This document shows, piece by piece, positions 1 through 8,524 of a DNA stretch of 64,000 nt. The position numbers were made by a program, and so were the translations under genes. Origin of the DNA: Streptomyces globosus (GTDB lineage Bacteria > Actinomycetota > Actinomycetes > Streptomycetales > Streptomycetaceae); the NCBI RefSeq assembly GCF_003325375.1, contig NZ_CP030862.1, positions 4,281,501 to 4,345,500 of the forward strand, read 5' to 3'. The notes beneath the pieces are model-generated. The model saw nothing but the letters and a program-made list of their open reading frames with translations. It did not search any database and was not told where the DNA came from. Numbering within the stretch: position 1 is the first letter of the stretch; each line of letters opens with the position of its first letter.

Positions 1-1
1 C

Positions 2-997
2 ACCGCCGGCCTGCTGTTCCTGCGCCCGCTGCGCCACAGGGCCGTCGCCGGCGGACGCGAACTCCTCGCCCGGGCCGGCCCGCTGGTGCTGCTGTGGCTG
101 GCCGCGCTCGCCGGCACCGCGCTGCTCGCCCGCCAGGACTTCGCCGTCAGCCCCGGCGACCCGGCGCTGGAGGACGCCTCCGAACTCCTCGGGCCGGCGC
201 CGACGGTCGGGTTCCGCGCGGACCTGCCGGCCACCCTCCTGTTCGGGCTGCTGTGGATCGCGGGCCTGCTGCTGGTGGCGCTGCTCGTCTCGCGCCGGGC
301 ACCGCTCCCGGCGCGGCTGGTCCGCTTCCACGCGGCGGTGCGGCCCGCCGCGTCCGCCACCGTCGTGCTGCTCCTCGCGTACGTGGCCCTCGGGCTCGGC
401 GCCGGCCTGCTCGCGGCGGCCACGCGCGGCCAGCCGGACCGGGCGTTCGCCGTGATCCTGCTCGCCCTGCCCAACCTGGCGTGGCTCGCGCTCACCCTCG
501 GCTACGGCGGGGCGTGGGACGGCCGGGCGGACGGGCCGTTCGGGCTGCCCGTGCCGCAGGTGCTGGACCGGGTCGTGCGCGACGCCGACCGGTCCGCGGT
601 GGACGTCGCCGACCTCGCCCGCCAGGACGGGCGCATGTGGTGGCTGGTGGCCGTCACAGCCCTCGCCCTGCTCGGCACGGGCCTGCTGGCCGCCCTCCGC
701 TCCCCCGCGCACGTACGGCCCCGGCAGCACGCCCTGCACCTGGCGGCGGCCCTCGGGGCGGCCGCCCTGGCGGTGTCCCTGCTCGCCTCCGTCGACGCGC
801 ACTTCGGGCTGGCCCTGATGGGCATCGGCGACGCGGGCGGGCTCGGCACGACAGTCGAGCTGCTTCCCGTCCTGTGGCGGAACGTGGGGCTCGCCGTGCT
901 GTGGGGCGCGGTCGCGGGCTTCCTCGGCGCCCTGCTGGCCCGGCCGGTGCACCGGCGCGCCGCCGCCCGCGGAAGGTCCGCCGCGCGGGGGCGGTGA
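2..997 (+). CDS. Streptophobe-family membrane protein, 3' part only
   Basis: The frame is open from the first bases of the window, so the gene begins upstream; 331 residues are visible. Several long hydrophobic segments alternate with short charged loops, which indicates a polytopic membrane protein. The stretch FGLPVPQVLDRVV, then DGRMWWLV, and the closing AHFGLALMGIGD followed by a last membrane segment match my memory of the Streptomyces streptophobe family, whose function is unknown. A GTG lies at 86 in the same frame, but the hydrophobic protein sequence continues upstream of it, so I treat the gene as partial. The protein ends in an Arg/Ala-rich tail. The downstream gene is on the other strand and ends 10 bases away. 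Confidence 0.7.
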   Translation, partial: TAGLLFLRPLRHRAVAGGRELLARAGPLVLLWLAALAGTALLARQDFAVSPGDPALEDASELLGPAPTVGFRADLPATLLFGLLWIAGLLLVALLVSRRAPLPARLVRFHAAVRPAASATVVLLLAYVALGLGAGLLAAATRGQPDRAFAVILLALPNLAWLALTLGYGGAWDGRADGPFGLPVPQVLDRVVRDADRSAVDVADLARQDGRMWWLVAVTALALLGTGLLAALRSPAHVRPRQHALHLAAALGAAALAVSLLASVDAHFGLALMGIGDAGGLGTTVELLPVLWRNVGLAVLWGAVAGFLGALLARPVHRRAAARGRSAARGR

Positions 998-1007
998 CCG
1001 GGCGGGC

Positions 1008-1649
1008 TCAGCTGCCCCCCGCCTCCGGCGGGGTGACGACCTGGGTCGGCTCGCGGCCTCCGCGCCGGGCTTCCGCAGCCGGGCGCTCCGCGGAGCCGCC
1101 CTCTCCCACGGCGGTCGGCGTCGGCTCGGCCCGCGGGGCCGGCTCGCTGCCGGGCGCGGGGGCGGCGTAGGCGGCGAGGCGGGTCCCGTCGCCGTACATC
1201 CACTGGCCGGAGGCCTCGTCGTACAGCCACACGGACTCGCCGTCGACGACGGCCCCGGACCGCAGCCCGCGCGTTCGGCTGCGGAACCCCTCCTGGTCCA
1301 GCCGGCCCGCCGCGAGCTCCTCGACGGCCTGCCGGTAGCGGTCCAGGGCGTCGGCGGCGCGGGCGAGCAGCGGCAGGGGGTCCTCGGCGCGGCCGACGGG
1401 CCGGCCCCCGGTCGGGGGCGGCTGCGGCACGGCGACGAGGAGGCGGCCGTCCACCCAGGCGGACCATCCGTTGGCGCAGAGGATCTGCCCCCACTCGCCG
1501 CGCCGGGAGAGCAGCTGCACGGGCAGGAAGGGGTCGAGGGGGACGGTCGGCCGGGAGACGTCGGGCTCCTCCCAGGCCGGCATCCCGCTCTGCGGGACGA
1601 CGTGTGTGGGGCGGAACTCTGCGCCGGCGTATGCCGCGGGTGCTCCCAT
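1008..1649 (-). CDS. Hypothetical protein with SH3-like segment, partner of FHA-ABC transporter
   Basis: This 213-residue protein has no signal peptide or membrane segment. Residues about 45-75 (VQLLSRRGEWGQILCANGWS) resemble a short SH3-like barrel, in which a Trp-containing strand is followed by a small Cys/Trp turn. A middle helical part (about 85-130) looks like a SHOCT/short-linker type helix. A second WLYDEASGQWMYGDG segment follows, then a low-complexity Pro/Glu tail. The start lies 4 bases after the stop of the ABC transporter gene on the same strand, so the two are almost certainly co-transcribed. I infer an accessory role for the transporter. No specific function can be read. Confidence 0.65.
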   Translation of the reverse strand: MGAPAAYAGAEFRPTHVVPQSGMPAWEEPDVSRPTVPLDPFLPVQLLSRRGEWGQILCANGWSAWVDGRLLVAVPQPPPTGGRPVGRAEDPLPLLARAADALDRYRQAVEELAAGRLDQEGFRSRTRGLRSGAVVDGESVWLYDEASGQWMYGDGTRLAAYAAPAPGSEPAPRAEPTPTAVGEGGSAERPAAEARRGGREPTQVVTPPEAGGS

Positions 1650-1653
1650 CGCG

Positions 1654-4071
1654 CTACTTCCGCATGATGGCCGGCTCGTGGCGGCGCAGGAGCCGCACGA
1701 CCAGCACGCCGAACAGCACGGACAGGGCGGCGAGCATGCCCAGGTCGAGCAGCCACACCCGCAGGTCGTGCGCGAACAGCGGGTCGGCGGTGAGCGCGCC
1801 GGGGACGATAGCGCCGAGGTCGACGGTGCCGGCCATGGCGCCGAGGGCCCAGCGGGAGGGCACGAGCCAGGCGATCTGGCCGATGACGGGGGCCCCGTCG
1901 AGCCGGAGCAGCGCCCCGCAGAAGACGACCTGCACGATGGCGATCAGCACCAGCAGCGGCATGGTGACCTCCTCCTTGCGGACGAGGGCGGAGACCAGCA
2001 GGCCGAGCATCATCGCGGTGAAGGACAGCAGGGCGGTGGCGAGGATGATCTCGGCGAGCGGCGGCAGCAGCACCCCGCGGCCGCCGGGGGCGTTGGTGTC
2101 GACGCCGTACAGGGCGACCAGGGTGAGGACGGCCGCCTGGGCGGTGGTGATGGCGCCGAGGACGGCCACCTTGGACATGAGGTAGGCGGATCTGGACAGG
2201 CCGACGGCCCGTTCCCGCTGGTAGATGGTGCGTTCCTTGACGAGTTCGCGGACGGCGTTGGCGGCGCCGGTCAGGACCGCGCCGACGCACAGGATGAGCA
2301 GGACGTTCATGGCGGACTCGCGGGTGAGCGAGCCCCCGGCGAGGGCGCGCGCCATGGCGCCCATGACGAACGGCAGGGCGATCATGATGGCGAGGAAGGT
2401 GCGGTCGGCGCCGAGCGCGGCGGCGTAGCGGCGCACCAGCGTGGACAGCTGTGATCCCCAGCTCTGCGCCTTGGGCGGCGGCGGGGCGGCGAAGGCTCCG
2501 GAGTGCCGCTCCCCGGCCTGCTGCGGCAGGCGGGCGGCTCCCCGGACGTACCGGCGGTACTCGGGCGAGGCGCTGAACTGCCCGGCCCAGTCGCGGCCGC
2601 GTTGGGCCTCGAACGCCTCGAACGCCTCCGGCCACTGGTCGAAGCCGAAGAAGGGCAGGGTCTCCTGCGGGGGCCCGTACCAGGCGGTGCGGCCGCCGGG
2701 GGCGAGGACGAGGACCCGGTCGCAGACGTCGAGGCTGAGGACGCTGTGGGTGACGACGATGACGGTCCGGCCGTCGTCGGCGAGGCCGCGCAGCATGTGC
2801 ATGACGGAGCGGTCCATGCCGGGGTCGAGGCCGGAGGTGGGCTCGTCGAGGAACAGCAGCGAGGGCTTGGTGAGGAGTTCCAGGGCGACGGAGACCCGCT
2901 TGCGCTGTCCGCCGGAGAGGCTGTGGATGGGCTGGCCGGCGCGCTGGTCGAGGCCGAGTTCGGTGATGACCTCGTCGACGCGGGCCTGCCGCTCGGCCTT
3001 CGCCGTGTCCTGCGGGAAGCGGAGTTCGGCGGCGTAGGAGAGGGCGCGGCGGACGGTGAGCTGCGCGTGCAGGATGTCGTCCTGGGGGACGAGCCCGATG
3101 CGGCTGCGGAGTTCGGCGTAGTCGCGGTAGAGGTCGCGGCCGTCGTAGAGGACGGTGCCGTGGTCGGCGGGGCGCAGTCCGGTGAGGGCCCCCAGCAGGG
3201 TGGACTTGCCGGCCCCGCTGGGTCCGACGACGGCGAGGAGGCATCGGGCGCCGACGGGGAAGGAGACGTGGTCGAGGAGGGTCTTGCGGCCGCGGTCGAC
3301 GGTGACGGTGAGGTCCTGGACGTCGAGGGAGACCTCGCCGGTGTCGGTGTACTCCTGGAGGCGGCCGCCGACCAGGCAGAGGGCGGTGTGGCCGATGCCG
3401 ATGATGTCGCCCTCGGAGACAGCGGCGCGCCCGGTGCGGACGCCGTTCAGGTAGGTGCCGTTGTGGCTGCCGAGGTCGTGGATTTCGTGGGTGCCGTCGG
3501 GAAGGGCGCGGAGCTCGGCGTGCCGGCGCGAGACGACGAGGTCGTCGATGACGAGGTCGTTGTCGTCGGCGCGGCCGATGCGGACGGCGGTGCTGGCGGG
3601 GACCTGCCGGATGGAGGTGGGGCGGCGGAAGGTGCCCGTCAGCGACGGGCCGGAGACGCCGGCCGGGGCGGCGGGCGCGGCCGCGGGCGGGGGCGCGGGC
3701 GGGGGCGCGTCGGCGAGCGGGCCCACGGGCGGCGCGGCGGCGGCCGGGCCGCGGTCGAGGAGGAGGGCGCGCGGGCCGTCGGTGGCGCTGCCGAAGCGGA
3801 GTTCGCTGCCGGGCCCCACACTCCACTCGCGGACGCGGTGGCCGTCGGCCCAGGTGCCGTTGGTGCTGCCCTCGTCCTGGACGGTCCAGTGGTCGCCGTC
3901 GGGGCGCAGCACGGCGTGGTGCCAGGAGACGCGGGCGTCGTCGAGGCAGATCTCGCAGAGGGGGTCGCGGCCGACGTGGTAGGTCCGGCTCGGGCTCATC
4001 GGGGTGGAGCCCGCGTCGGTTTCCAGGACTAGCTCGGGCGCGGCTGACGGCACACCTGAGGGCTGGGCCAT
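1654..4071 (-). CDS. FHA-domain ABC transporter, fused ATPase and permease (ABCG-like)
   Basis: The protein has 805 residues. Two forkhead-associated (phosphothreonine-binding) domains come first, at about 30-100 and 155-235; both keep the GR...S..H...N G core (YHVGRDPL...STNGTW and VRIGRADDN...SHNGTYL). A Pro/Ala linker joins them. The ABC ATPase (about 250-480) has Walker A GPSGAGKST, signature LSGGQRKR and Walker B LLFLDEPTSGLD. Six hydrophobic segments follow in the last 250 residues, the ABC-2 permease arrangement. The ATG at 4069-4071 is chosen because homology begins right after it; the open frame runs further upstream without family-like sequence. FHA domains suggest control by Ser/Thr kinases, and a membrane kinase lies 2 kb away, but a link is only inference. 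The substrate is unknown. The gene is divergent from the CDF exporter. Confidence 0.88.
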   Translation of the reverse strand: MAQPSGVPSAAPELVLETDAGSTPMSPSRTYHVGRDPLCEICLDDARVSWHHAVLRPDGDHWTVQDEGSTNGTWADGHRVREWSVGPGSELRFGSATDGPRALLLDRGPAAAAPPVGPLADAPPPAPPPAAAPAAPAGVSGPSLTGTFRRPTSIRQVPASTAVRIGRADDNDLVIDDLVVSRRHAELRALPDGTHEIHDLGSHNGTYLNGVRTGRAAVSEGDIIGIGHTALCLVGGRLQEYTDTGEVSLDVQDLTVTVDRGRKTLLDHVSFPVGARCLLAVVGPSGAGKSTLLGALTGLRPADHGTVLYDGRDLYRDYAELRSRIGLVPQDDILHAQLTVRRALSYAAELRFPQDTAKAERQARVDEVITELGLDQRAGQPIHSLSGGQRKRVSVALELLTKPSLLFLDEPTSGLDPGMDRSVMHMLRGLADDGRTVIVVTHSVLSLDVCDRVLVLAPGGRTAWYGPPQETLPFFGFDQWPEAFEAFEAQRGRDWAGQFSASPEYRRYVRGAARLPQQAGERHSGAFAAPPPPKAQSWGSQLSTLVRRYAAALGADRTFLAIMIALPFVMGAMARALAGGSLTRESAMNVLLILCVGAVLTGAANAVRELVKERTIYQRERAVGLSRSAYLMSKVAVLGAITTAQAAVLTLVALYGVDTNAPGGRGVLLPPLAEIILATALLSFTAMMLGLLVSALVRKEEVTMPLLVLIAIVQVVFCGALLRLDGAPVIGQIAWLVPSRWALGAMAGTVDLGAIVPGALTADPLFAHDLRVWLLDLGMLAALSVLFGVLVVRLLRRHEPAIMRK

Positions 4072-4222
4072 GAGCAGATTTTCCCACGATCCTTCCGGCC
4101 GGGCATAACCGCAGGTCAGAGGGGTGTTAACCGTAATGACAACGGTCCCCGTTGCAGCCTTTGCCCATTGCTTCACAGTGCGCTTCACTTCACGCGTCGG
4201 AACCGACCGGACGGGGGACGCC

Positions 4223-5272
4223 ATGAGCGTGCACGACCAGATGCACGACGCCGGACACACGCACGACCAGGGCCGCGGCCACGGGCACGACGGGCACGGG
4301 CACGGACCCGGCGGGCACTCCCACGGAGTGTCCGCGGACGCGGACCGGCGGTGGCTGGCCGCGGCACTGGTCCTGATCGGCACCTTCATGGCCGTCGAGG
4401 TGGTCATCGGAGTGATCGCCCGCTCGCTCGCCCTGATCTCCGACGCGGCGCACATGCTGACCGACGCCGTCTCGATCGTCCTCGCGCTCATCGCGATGCG
4501 GCTCGCGGCCCGCCCCGCGCGCGGCGGGTTCACCTACGGGCTCAAGCGCGCGGAGATACTGTCCGCCCAGGCCAACGGCCTCACCCTGCTGCTGCTGGCC
4601 GTCTGGCTGGCGTACGAGGCGGTCGAGCGGCTGATCGACCCGCCGCCGGTCGCGGGCGGCCTGGTGCTCGTCACCGCGCTCGCCGGCATCCTCGTCAACA
4701 TCGCCGCGGCCTGGTGCATCTCCCGGGCGAACCGCTCCTCGCTCGCCGTCGAGGGTGCCTACCAGCACGTCCTGAACGACCTGTTCGCGTTCATCGGCAC
4801 GGCCGTCGCCGGCCTCGTCGTCCTGACCACCGGCTTCCGGCAGGCCGACGCGATCGCCACGCTCGTCGTGGTGGCGCTGATGGTCAAGGCGGGCTACGGG
4901 CTGGTCCGCGAATCCGGCCGGATCTTCCTGGAGGCGGCCCCCGCCCACCTGGACCCGGACGCGGTCGGCGACCGGCTGGCCGGGCACCCGCCGGTGGCGG
5001 AGGTCCACGACCTGCACATCTGGACGATCACCTCGGGCCAGGCCGCCCTGTCGGCCCACGTGCTGGTCGAGCCGGCGGGCGACTGCCACGCGGTCCGGCG
5101 GGACCTGGAGCGGCTGCTGTCCAAGGAGTACGGCATCACCCACACCACGCTCCAGGTGGACCACGCCCAGGAGGCGCTGCTCACCGTCGGCCGGACGGCG
5201 GACGACGGCGCCGACCCGCACTGCGCCGAGGCGCACGGCCCGGTCCACCGCCAGGGCCCGCACGACCACTGA
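4223..5272 (+). CDS. Cation diffusion facilitator metal exporter (CzcD/ZitB type)
   Basis: This 349-residue, six-helix antiporter is expected to exchange cytosolic Zn2+ or a similar divalent metal for protons at the cell membrane. The N-terminus (residues 4-34) is very His-rich (HTHDQGRGHGHDGHGHG), as in CzcD-type proteins. The transport-site motifs are present: HMLTD in helix 2 and HVLND in helix 5. A cytoplasmic ferredoxin-like domain (about 235-310) carries HDLHIWTI. A further His-rich tail ends the protein. ATG 4223 follows the purine-rich ACGGGGGACG; an in-frame upstream start at 4124 would add an atypical leader. The 151-base divergent gap to the FHA-ABC gene holds a weak dyad ACCGT-N7-ACGGT at 4130-4146. 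Confidence 0.92.
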   Translation: MSVHDQMHDAGHTHDQGRGHGHDGHGHGPGGHSHGVSADADRRWLAAALVLIGTFMAVEVVIGVIARSLALISDAAHMLTDAVSIVLALIAMRLAARPARGGFTYGLKRAEILSAQANGLTLLLLAVWLAYEAVERLIDPPPVAGGLVLVTALAGILVNIAAAWCISRANRSSLAVEGAYQHVLNDLFAFIGTAVAGLVVLTTGFRQADAIATLVVVALMVKAGYGLVRESGRIFLEAAPAHLDPDAVGDRLAGHPPVAEVHDLHIWTITSGQAALSAHVLVEPAGDCHAVRRDLERLLSKEYGITHTTLQVDHAQEALLTVGRTADDGADPHCAEAHGPVHRQGPHDH

Positions 5273-5329
5273 GCCGCCGCGGCGCGCCGGCCGCGACTGC
5301 CGGTGCGCCCGCCGGGCATACATGCGGCC

Positions 5330-5821
5330 ATGACGACGAAGCGCAGTGCGGGGCTCCTCCTCTTCCGCGAGACGGGGGCGGCGGCCGGATCCGGGGCCGC
5401 CCCGGCGGTCGAGGTACTGCTCGGCCACATGGGCGGCCCGCTCTGGGAGCGGCGCGACGCCGGCGGCTGGGCCATCCCGAAGGGGGAGTACGAGCCGGAC
5501 GAGGCGCCCCTCGACGCGGCCCGGCGGGAGTTCACCGAGGAGATCGGCCTGCCCCCGCCGGACGGCCCGTACCTCCCGCTGGGCGAGGCCCGGATGCCGA
5601 GCGGCAAGCAGGTGGTGGTCTGGGCGGTCCGCGCCGACCTCGACCCGGCGCTCATGGTTCCCGGCACCTTCCTGATGGAGTGGCCGCCCCGCTCGGGGCG
5701 GACGCAGGAGTTCCCGGAGCTCGACAGGGTGGCCTGGTTCACCCCCGAGGAGGCCAAGGCGAAGCTGATCGCCTCACAGGTCACCTTCGTCGAACGGCTG
5801 TTGCAGCTGCAGGCCGGTTGA
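5330..5821 (+). CDS. NUDIX hydrolase
   Basis: This 163-residue protein is a complete NUDIX fold. The NUDIX box GEYEPDEAPLDAARREF-TEEIGL fits G-x5-E-x7-REU-x-EE-x-G-U exactly, so the metal-binding Glu residues are intact. The pattern AGLLLFRE near the start and GWAIPKGE before the box resemble Streptomyces NUDIX proteins in which PKG precedes the box (diadenosine or nucleotide pyrophosphatase-like). The substrate cannot be read. ATG 5330 is chosen because the conserved strand begins immediately after it; an in-frame GTG at 5303 would add nine residues. It follows the CDF gene by 57 bases on the same strand. Confidence 0.85.
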   Translation: MTTKRSAGLLLFRETGAAAGSGAAPAVEVLLGHMGGPLWERRDAGGWAIPKGEYEPDEAPLDAARREFTEEIGLPPPDGPYLPLGEARMPSGKQVVVWAVRADLDPALMVPGTFLMEWPPRSGRTQEFPELDRVAWFTPEEAKAKLIASQVTFVERLLQLQAG

Positions 5822-5973
5822 GCGGAGCCCGGGCGCCCCCGGAGCGGACAGCGGCCCGAGTTGCCGCGGCCGGGTTGGGAACCGGCCCGGCCGGAAACCG
5901 TGTCACTGGGAGTGCCCGGCCGGCTACGCGGCCGGGCCGGGGCCACGGCGACGCCACGGACGGGGGGCAGGCG

Positions 5974-7653
5974 ATGACGGTGTACGGCTGGACGGTGCCC
6001 GGCTACACGCACGTCCGGGAGCTCGGCGCAGGCGGCGGCGGCCGCGTGGTCCTCGCCGTGCACGGGGCGACCGGTACGCCCGTCGCGGTGAAGTACCTGG
6101 GCGAGCGGCTCCGCGAGGACCCGGCGTTCCTCGCGGAGTTCAGGGCCGAGGCGCGGCTCCTGGGCGGCCTGGACTCCCCGTACGTGGTGCGGCTGTACGA
6201 GTACGTGGAGGCGCCGGGCGGCGCCGCGATCGTGATGGAGCTCGTCGACGGGATCTCGCTGCGGGCCGTGCTGCGGGAGGCGGGGCAGACCGGGCCCGAG
6301 GCGGCACTGGCCGTGCTGAAGGGCTCGCTGCTCGGCCTGGCGACGGCGCACCGGACGGGCGTCGTCCACCGCGACTACAAGCCGGAGAACGTCCTCGTCG
6401 CGGCCGACGGCACCTCCAAGCTCGTCGATTTCGGGATCGCGGCGCGCCGCGGGACGACCCCCGGCGTCGCGGGGACGCCCGCCTACATGGCGCCCGAGCA
6501 GTGGCAGGGGCGGCCGGCCTCCCCCGCGGCCGACGTGTACGCGGCGACGGCCACGTTCTTCGAGTGCCTGACCGGCCACAAGCCGTTCCCCGGGCAGAAC
6601 TTCGCCGAACTCGCCGTCCAGCACGTGGAGGCGCCGGTACCGGAGGACGAGGCGCCGGAGACGGTCCGGCCGCTGATCCGCCGCGGCATGGCGAAGGCGC
6701 CGGAGCAGCGCCCGGGCGACGCCGAGGAGTTCGTCGCGGAACTGGAGCACCTGGCGCTCGCCGCGTACGGGCCCGACTGGGAGGAGCGCGGGCAGCGCAG
6801 GCTTGCGGCGGCGGCCGCGCTGCTGCCGCTGCTGTTCCCGTCCTCGGGGGGCGCGGCCTCGGGGACGACGGCGGTCGCGACGACGTCGCTGGGGCGGGGG
6901 TCGGGCTGGGCGCCCGGGCGGCGCGGGTCGATCGCCGCGGGAGCGGCCCTCGTGCTGGGGATCGTCATCGGGGCGACGTACAGCGCGGTGGGCGGCGAGC
7001 CGGGGGGCGCACGGACGGTGAACTCGTTCGCGACGTCGCGGCCGGCGCCGCCCGGGCCGGAATACGGCTCGCCCCGGCCGGAGCCGTCCGGGTCGGCGGG
7101 GCCGTCCGGGTCGGCGGGGCCGTCCGGGTCGCCGCCGGGGTCGCCGTCGCCGTCGCCGTCGCCGTCGGCGAGCGGTTCGCCCGCGCCCTGGCCGTCGCTG
7201 TCGGCCCGCCCGTCGCCGAGCCGTTCGGCGGTGGTGCGGCCGTCGGCGTCCGCCTCGCCGGCGCGCCCGCCGTCCCCTCGGCCCTCGGCGACCACCACGC
7301 CGACGCCGAAGCCGACGCCGGTCGTGCACGCCGTCGGGGTGCAGCTCGCGCAGACCGGCCCGGACACGGCGGCGGCGGAGATCTCGTTCAAGACGACCGG
7401 CACGGGAACGGTCCGGGTCACTGTCCAGTGGTTCACGGGCGACGACGGCGACGCCTTCGCCGAGCCCGACGGCACCACCGTGTACGACCACACGGCGGGC
7501 GGCGGTACGGCGGCCCTGGCGGCGGCCGGGCCGGTCACGCACACGTTCAAGGGCGGCGGCTGCCACTGGGGCGTCCGGGTGACGACCTCCCCGGCGGCAG
7601 GACAGGGCCCGGCCACCGACAGCCTCGTCGTGAGGAGGTGCTCCCCCGCATGA
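5974..7653 (+). CDS. Membrane Ser/Thr protein kinase with extracellular Ig-like domain
   Basis: The protein has 559 residues. The N-terminal kinase domain (about 10-270) has a Gly-rich loop GAGGGGRV, the ATP-binding lysine K40 (VAVKYL), catalytic VVHRDYKPEN (D134), DFG at 152-154 and MAPEQ, so it should be active as an RD-type Hanks kinase. A single membrane segment lies at about 320-340. Outside the membrane come a low-complexity Pro/Ser/Gly stalk with PSGSAG repeats and then a beta-rich domain of about 100 residues ending in two cysteines. It lacks PASTA repeats, so it is not the PknB cell-wall sensor type. ATG 5974 follows GGGGGGCAGGCG. The stop overlaps the start of the next gene (ATGA), which implies translational coupling. 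Confidence 0.93.
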   Translation: MTVYGWTVPGYTHVRELGAGGGGRVVLAVHGATGTPVAVKYLGERLREDPAFLAEFRAEARLLGGLDSPYVVRLYEYVEAPGGAAIVMELVDGISLRAVLREAGQTGPEAALAVLKGSLLGLATAHRTGVVHRDYKPENVLVAADGTSKLVDFGIAARRGTTPGVAGTPAYMAPEQWQGRPASPAADVYAATATFFECLTGHKPFPGQNFAELAVQHVEAPVPEDEAPETVRPLIRRGMAKAPEQRPGDAEEFVAELEHLALAAYGPDWEERGQRRLAAAAALLPLLFPSSGGAASGTTAVATTSLGRGSGWAPGRRGSIAAGAALVLGIVIGATYSAVGGEPGGARTVNSFATSRPAPPGPEYGSPRPEPSGSAGPSGSAGPSGSPPGSPSPSPSPSASGSPAPWPSLSARPSPSRSAVVRPSASASPARPPSPRPSATTTPTPKPTPVVHAVGVQLAQTGPDTAAAEISFKTTGTGTVRVTVQWFTGDDGDAFAEPDGTTVYDHTAGGGTAALAAAGPVTHTFKGGGCHWGVRVTTSPAAGQGPATDSLVVRRCSPA

Positions 7654-8231
7654 ACAACGACGACGACGAATACAGCGCCACCGTGCTCGGCAGCCACTGG
7701 ATCGACCGGCCGCCGGAGCCCCGGGACGCCGTCCCCGACCGGGTCGAGGGCTCGGTCCTGCGGTTCGGCCCGGGGGTGACGGCGGCCGCGCCGGCCCCGT
7801 TCCCCGTGGTGCTCCCGCCGCGCGCGCGGCGGCGCCCGGAATGGCGCCGCTACACCCTGGCCGGTGCCGTCCTGCTCGGAGTGCTCGGCTACCTGGCGTG
7901 GCAGGAGTGGGGGCCGGGGCTGGCGGTGCGGGAGGTGTCGGCGGCCACCGCGGACGGCCGGGACCCCGGCTGCGACTCGACCGCCGACGTGGTGGCCGTC
8001 GTACGGACCAACGGGCGCCCGGGGACGATCACGTACCGCTGGCTCCGCAGCGACGGCACCCGCACGGAGGCCCTCTCCGAACGGGTCCCGCGCGGCCGCG
8101 ACGAGGCCCGGCTGCACCTGCTGTGGACGTTCCGCGGCGAGGGCGTCTACGAGGCGTCCGCGACCGTCGAGATCGTCTCCCCCGACACCCGCACCGCCCG
8201 CACCGCCTTCACGTACCGCTGCGACCGCTAG
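7650..8231 (+). CDS. Single-pass membrane protein, kinase partner with similar outer domain
   Basis: This 193-residue protein has an acidic N-terminal cytoplasmic part of about 70 residues, an Arg patch, a membrane segment at about 71-88 and a C-terminal domain of about 100 residues. That outer domain resembles the outer domain of the kinase just upstream: both have an x-G-T-(I/V)-x-(Y/V)-(R/Q)-W-(L/F) strand followed by a DG turn, and both end in ..RC. The start ATG overlaps the kinase stop, with GAGGAGG 10 bases upstream. The stop TAG is the first part of a CTAG that begins a MITE-like element, so the natural 3' end may have been altered. The function is unknown; I infer a sensor or substrate partner of the kinase. 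Confidence 0.72.
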   Translation: MNNDDDEYSATVLGSHWIDRPPEPRDAVPDRVEGSVLRFGPGVTAAAPAPFPVVLPPRARRRPEWRRYTLAGAVLLGVLGYLAWQEWGPGLAVREVSAATADGRDPGCDSTADVVAVVRTNGRPGTITYRWLRSDGTRTEALSERVPRGRDEARLHLLWTFRGEGVYEASATVEIVSPDTRTARTAFTYRCDR

Positions 8232-8392
8232 TGCTGTGACCGGGAAGGTTTGCCGGGGCGCGGTGTCCGGTGCGGTGCATCGCGAGGCGGCGGGCCGCAA
8301 CGCGTACGGGGCGTACGTGTGCGGTCCGCCGACGCGGCGAGGCGCCGTGCCGGGCGCCGTGACCCGGTGAACCTTCCCGGCCACAGCACTAG
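8228..8392. mobile_element. MITE-like element bounded by CTAG and long inverted repeats
   Basis: The left arm 8228-8251 and right arm 8369-8392 are inverted repeats matching at 22 of 24 positions (CTAGTGCTGTG followed by A or G and CCGGGAAGGTT). The arms enclose about 117 bases with no coding potential. Each outer end reads CTAG, a tetramer rare in such DNA, which fits either a CTAG or a TA target duplication. The left end supplies the stop codon of the preceding gene. The interior contains GTCCGGTGCGGTGCATCG and GCGAGGCGCCGTGCCGGG, both shared with other intergenic sites here (16259 and 34421). There is no transposase in the window, so if mobile it would need one in trans. A folded terminator is the alternative. 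Confidence 0.6.
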
Positions 8393-8524
8393 GGGGCCGT
8401 CGCCCGGATCGCGGGGCGTGCGCTCCCGCGCCGCGGTGCACGACGGCGCGGAGGGAAACCGCCCGGGGCGTCCATAGACTGGCACCTTCCGCTCGCACAC
8501 TCCTTCGAGGATTCGAACCGCACC

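Noticed and set aside
2503..4032. A 509-codon plus-strand frame
   Set aside because: It is antisense to the FHA-ABC gene; its composition is Val/Asp/Gly/Glu-rich with no domain motif, while the minus strand shows complete FHA and ATPase motifs.
4130..4146. ACCGT-N7-ACGGT as a metal-regulator operator for the CDF gene
   Set aside because: Five-base arms are too short to trust, and the sequence does not match known Zur or CsoR sites.
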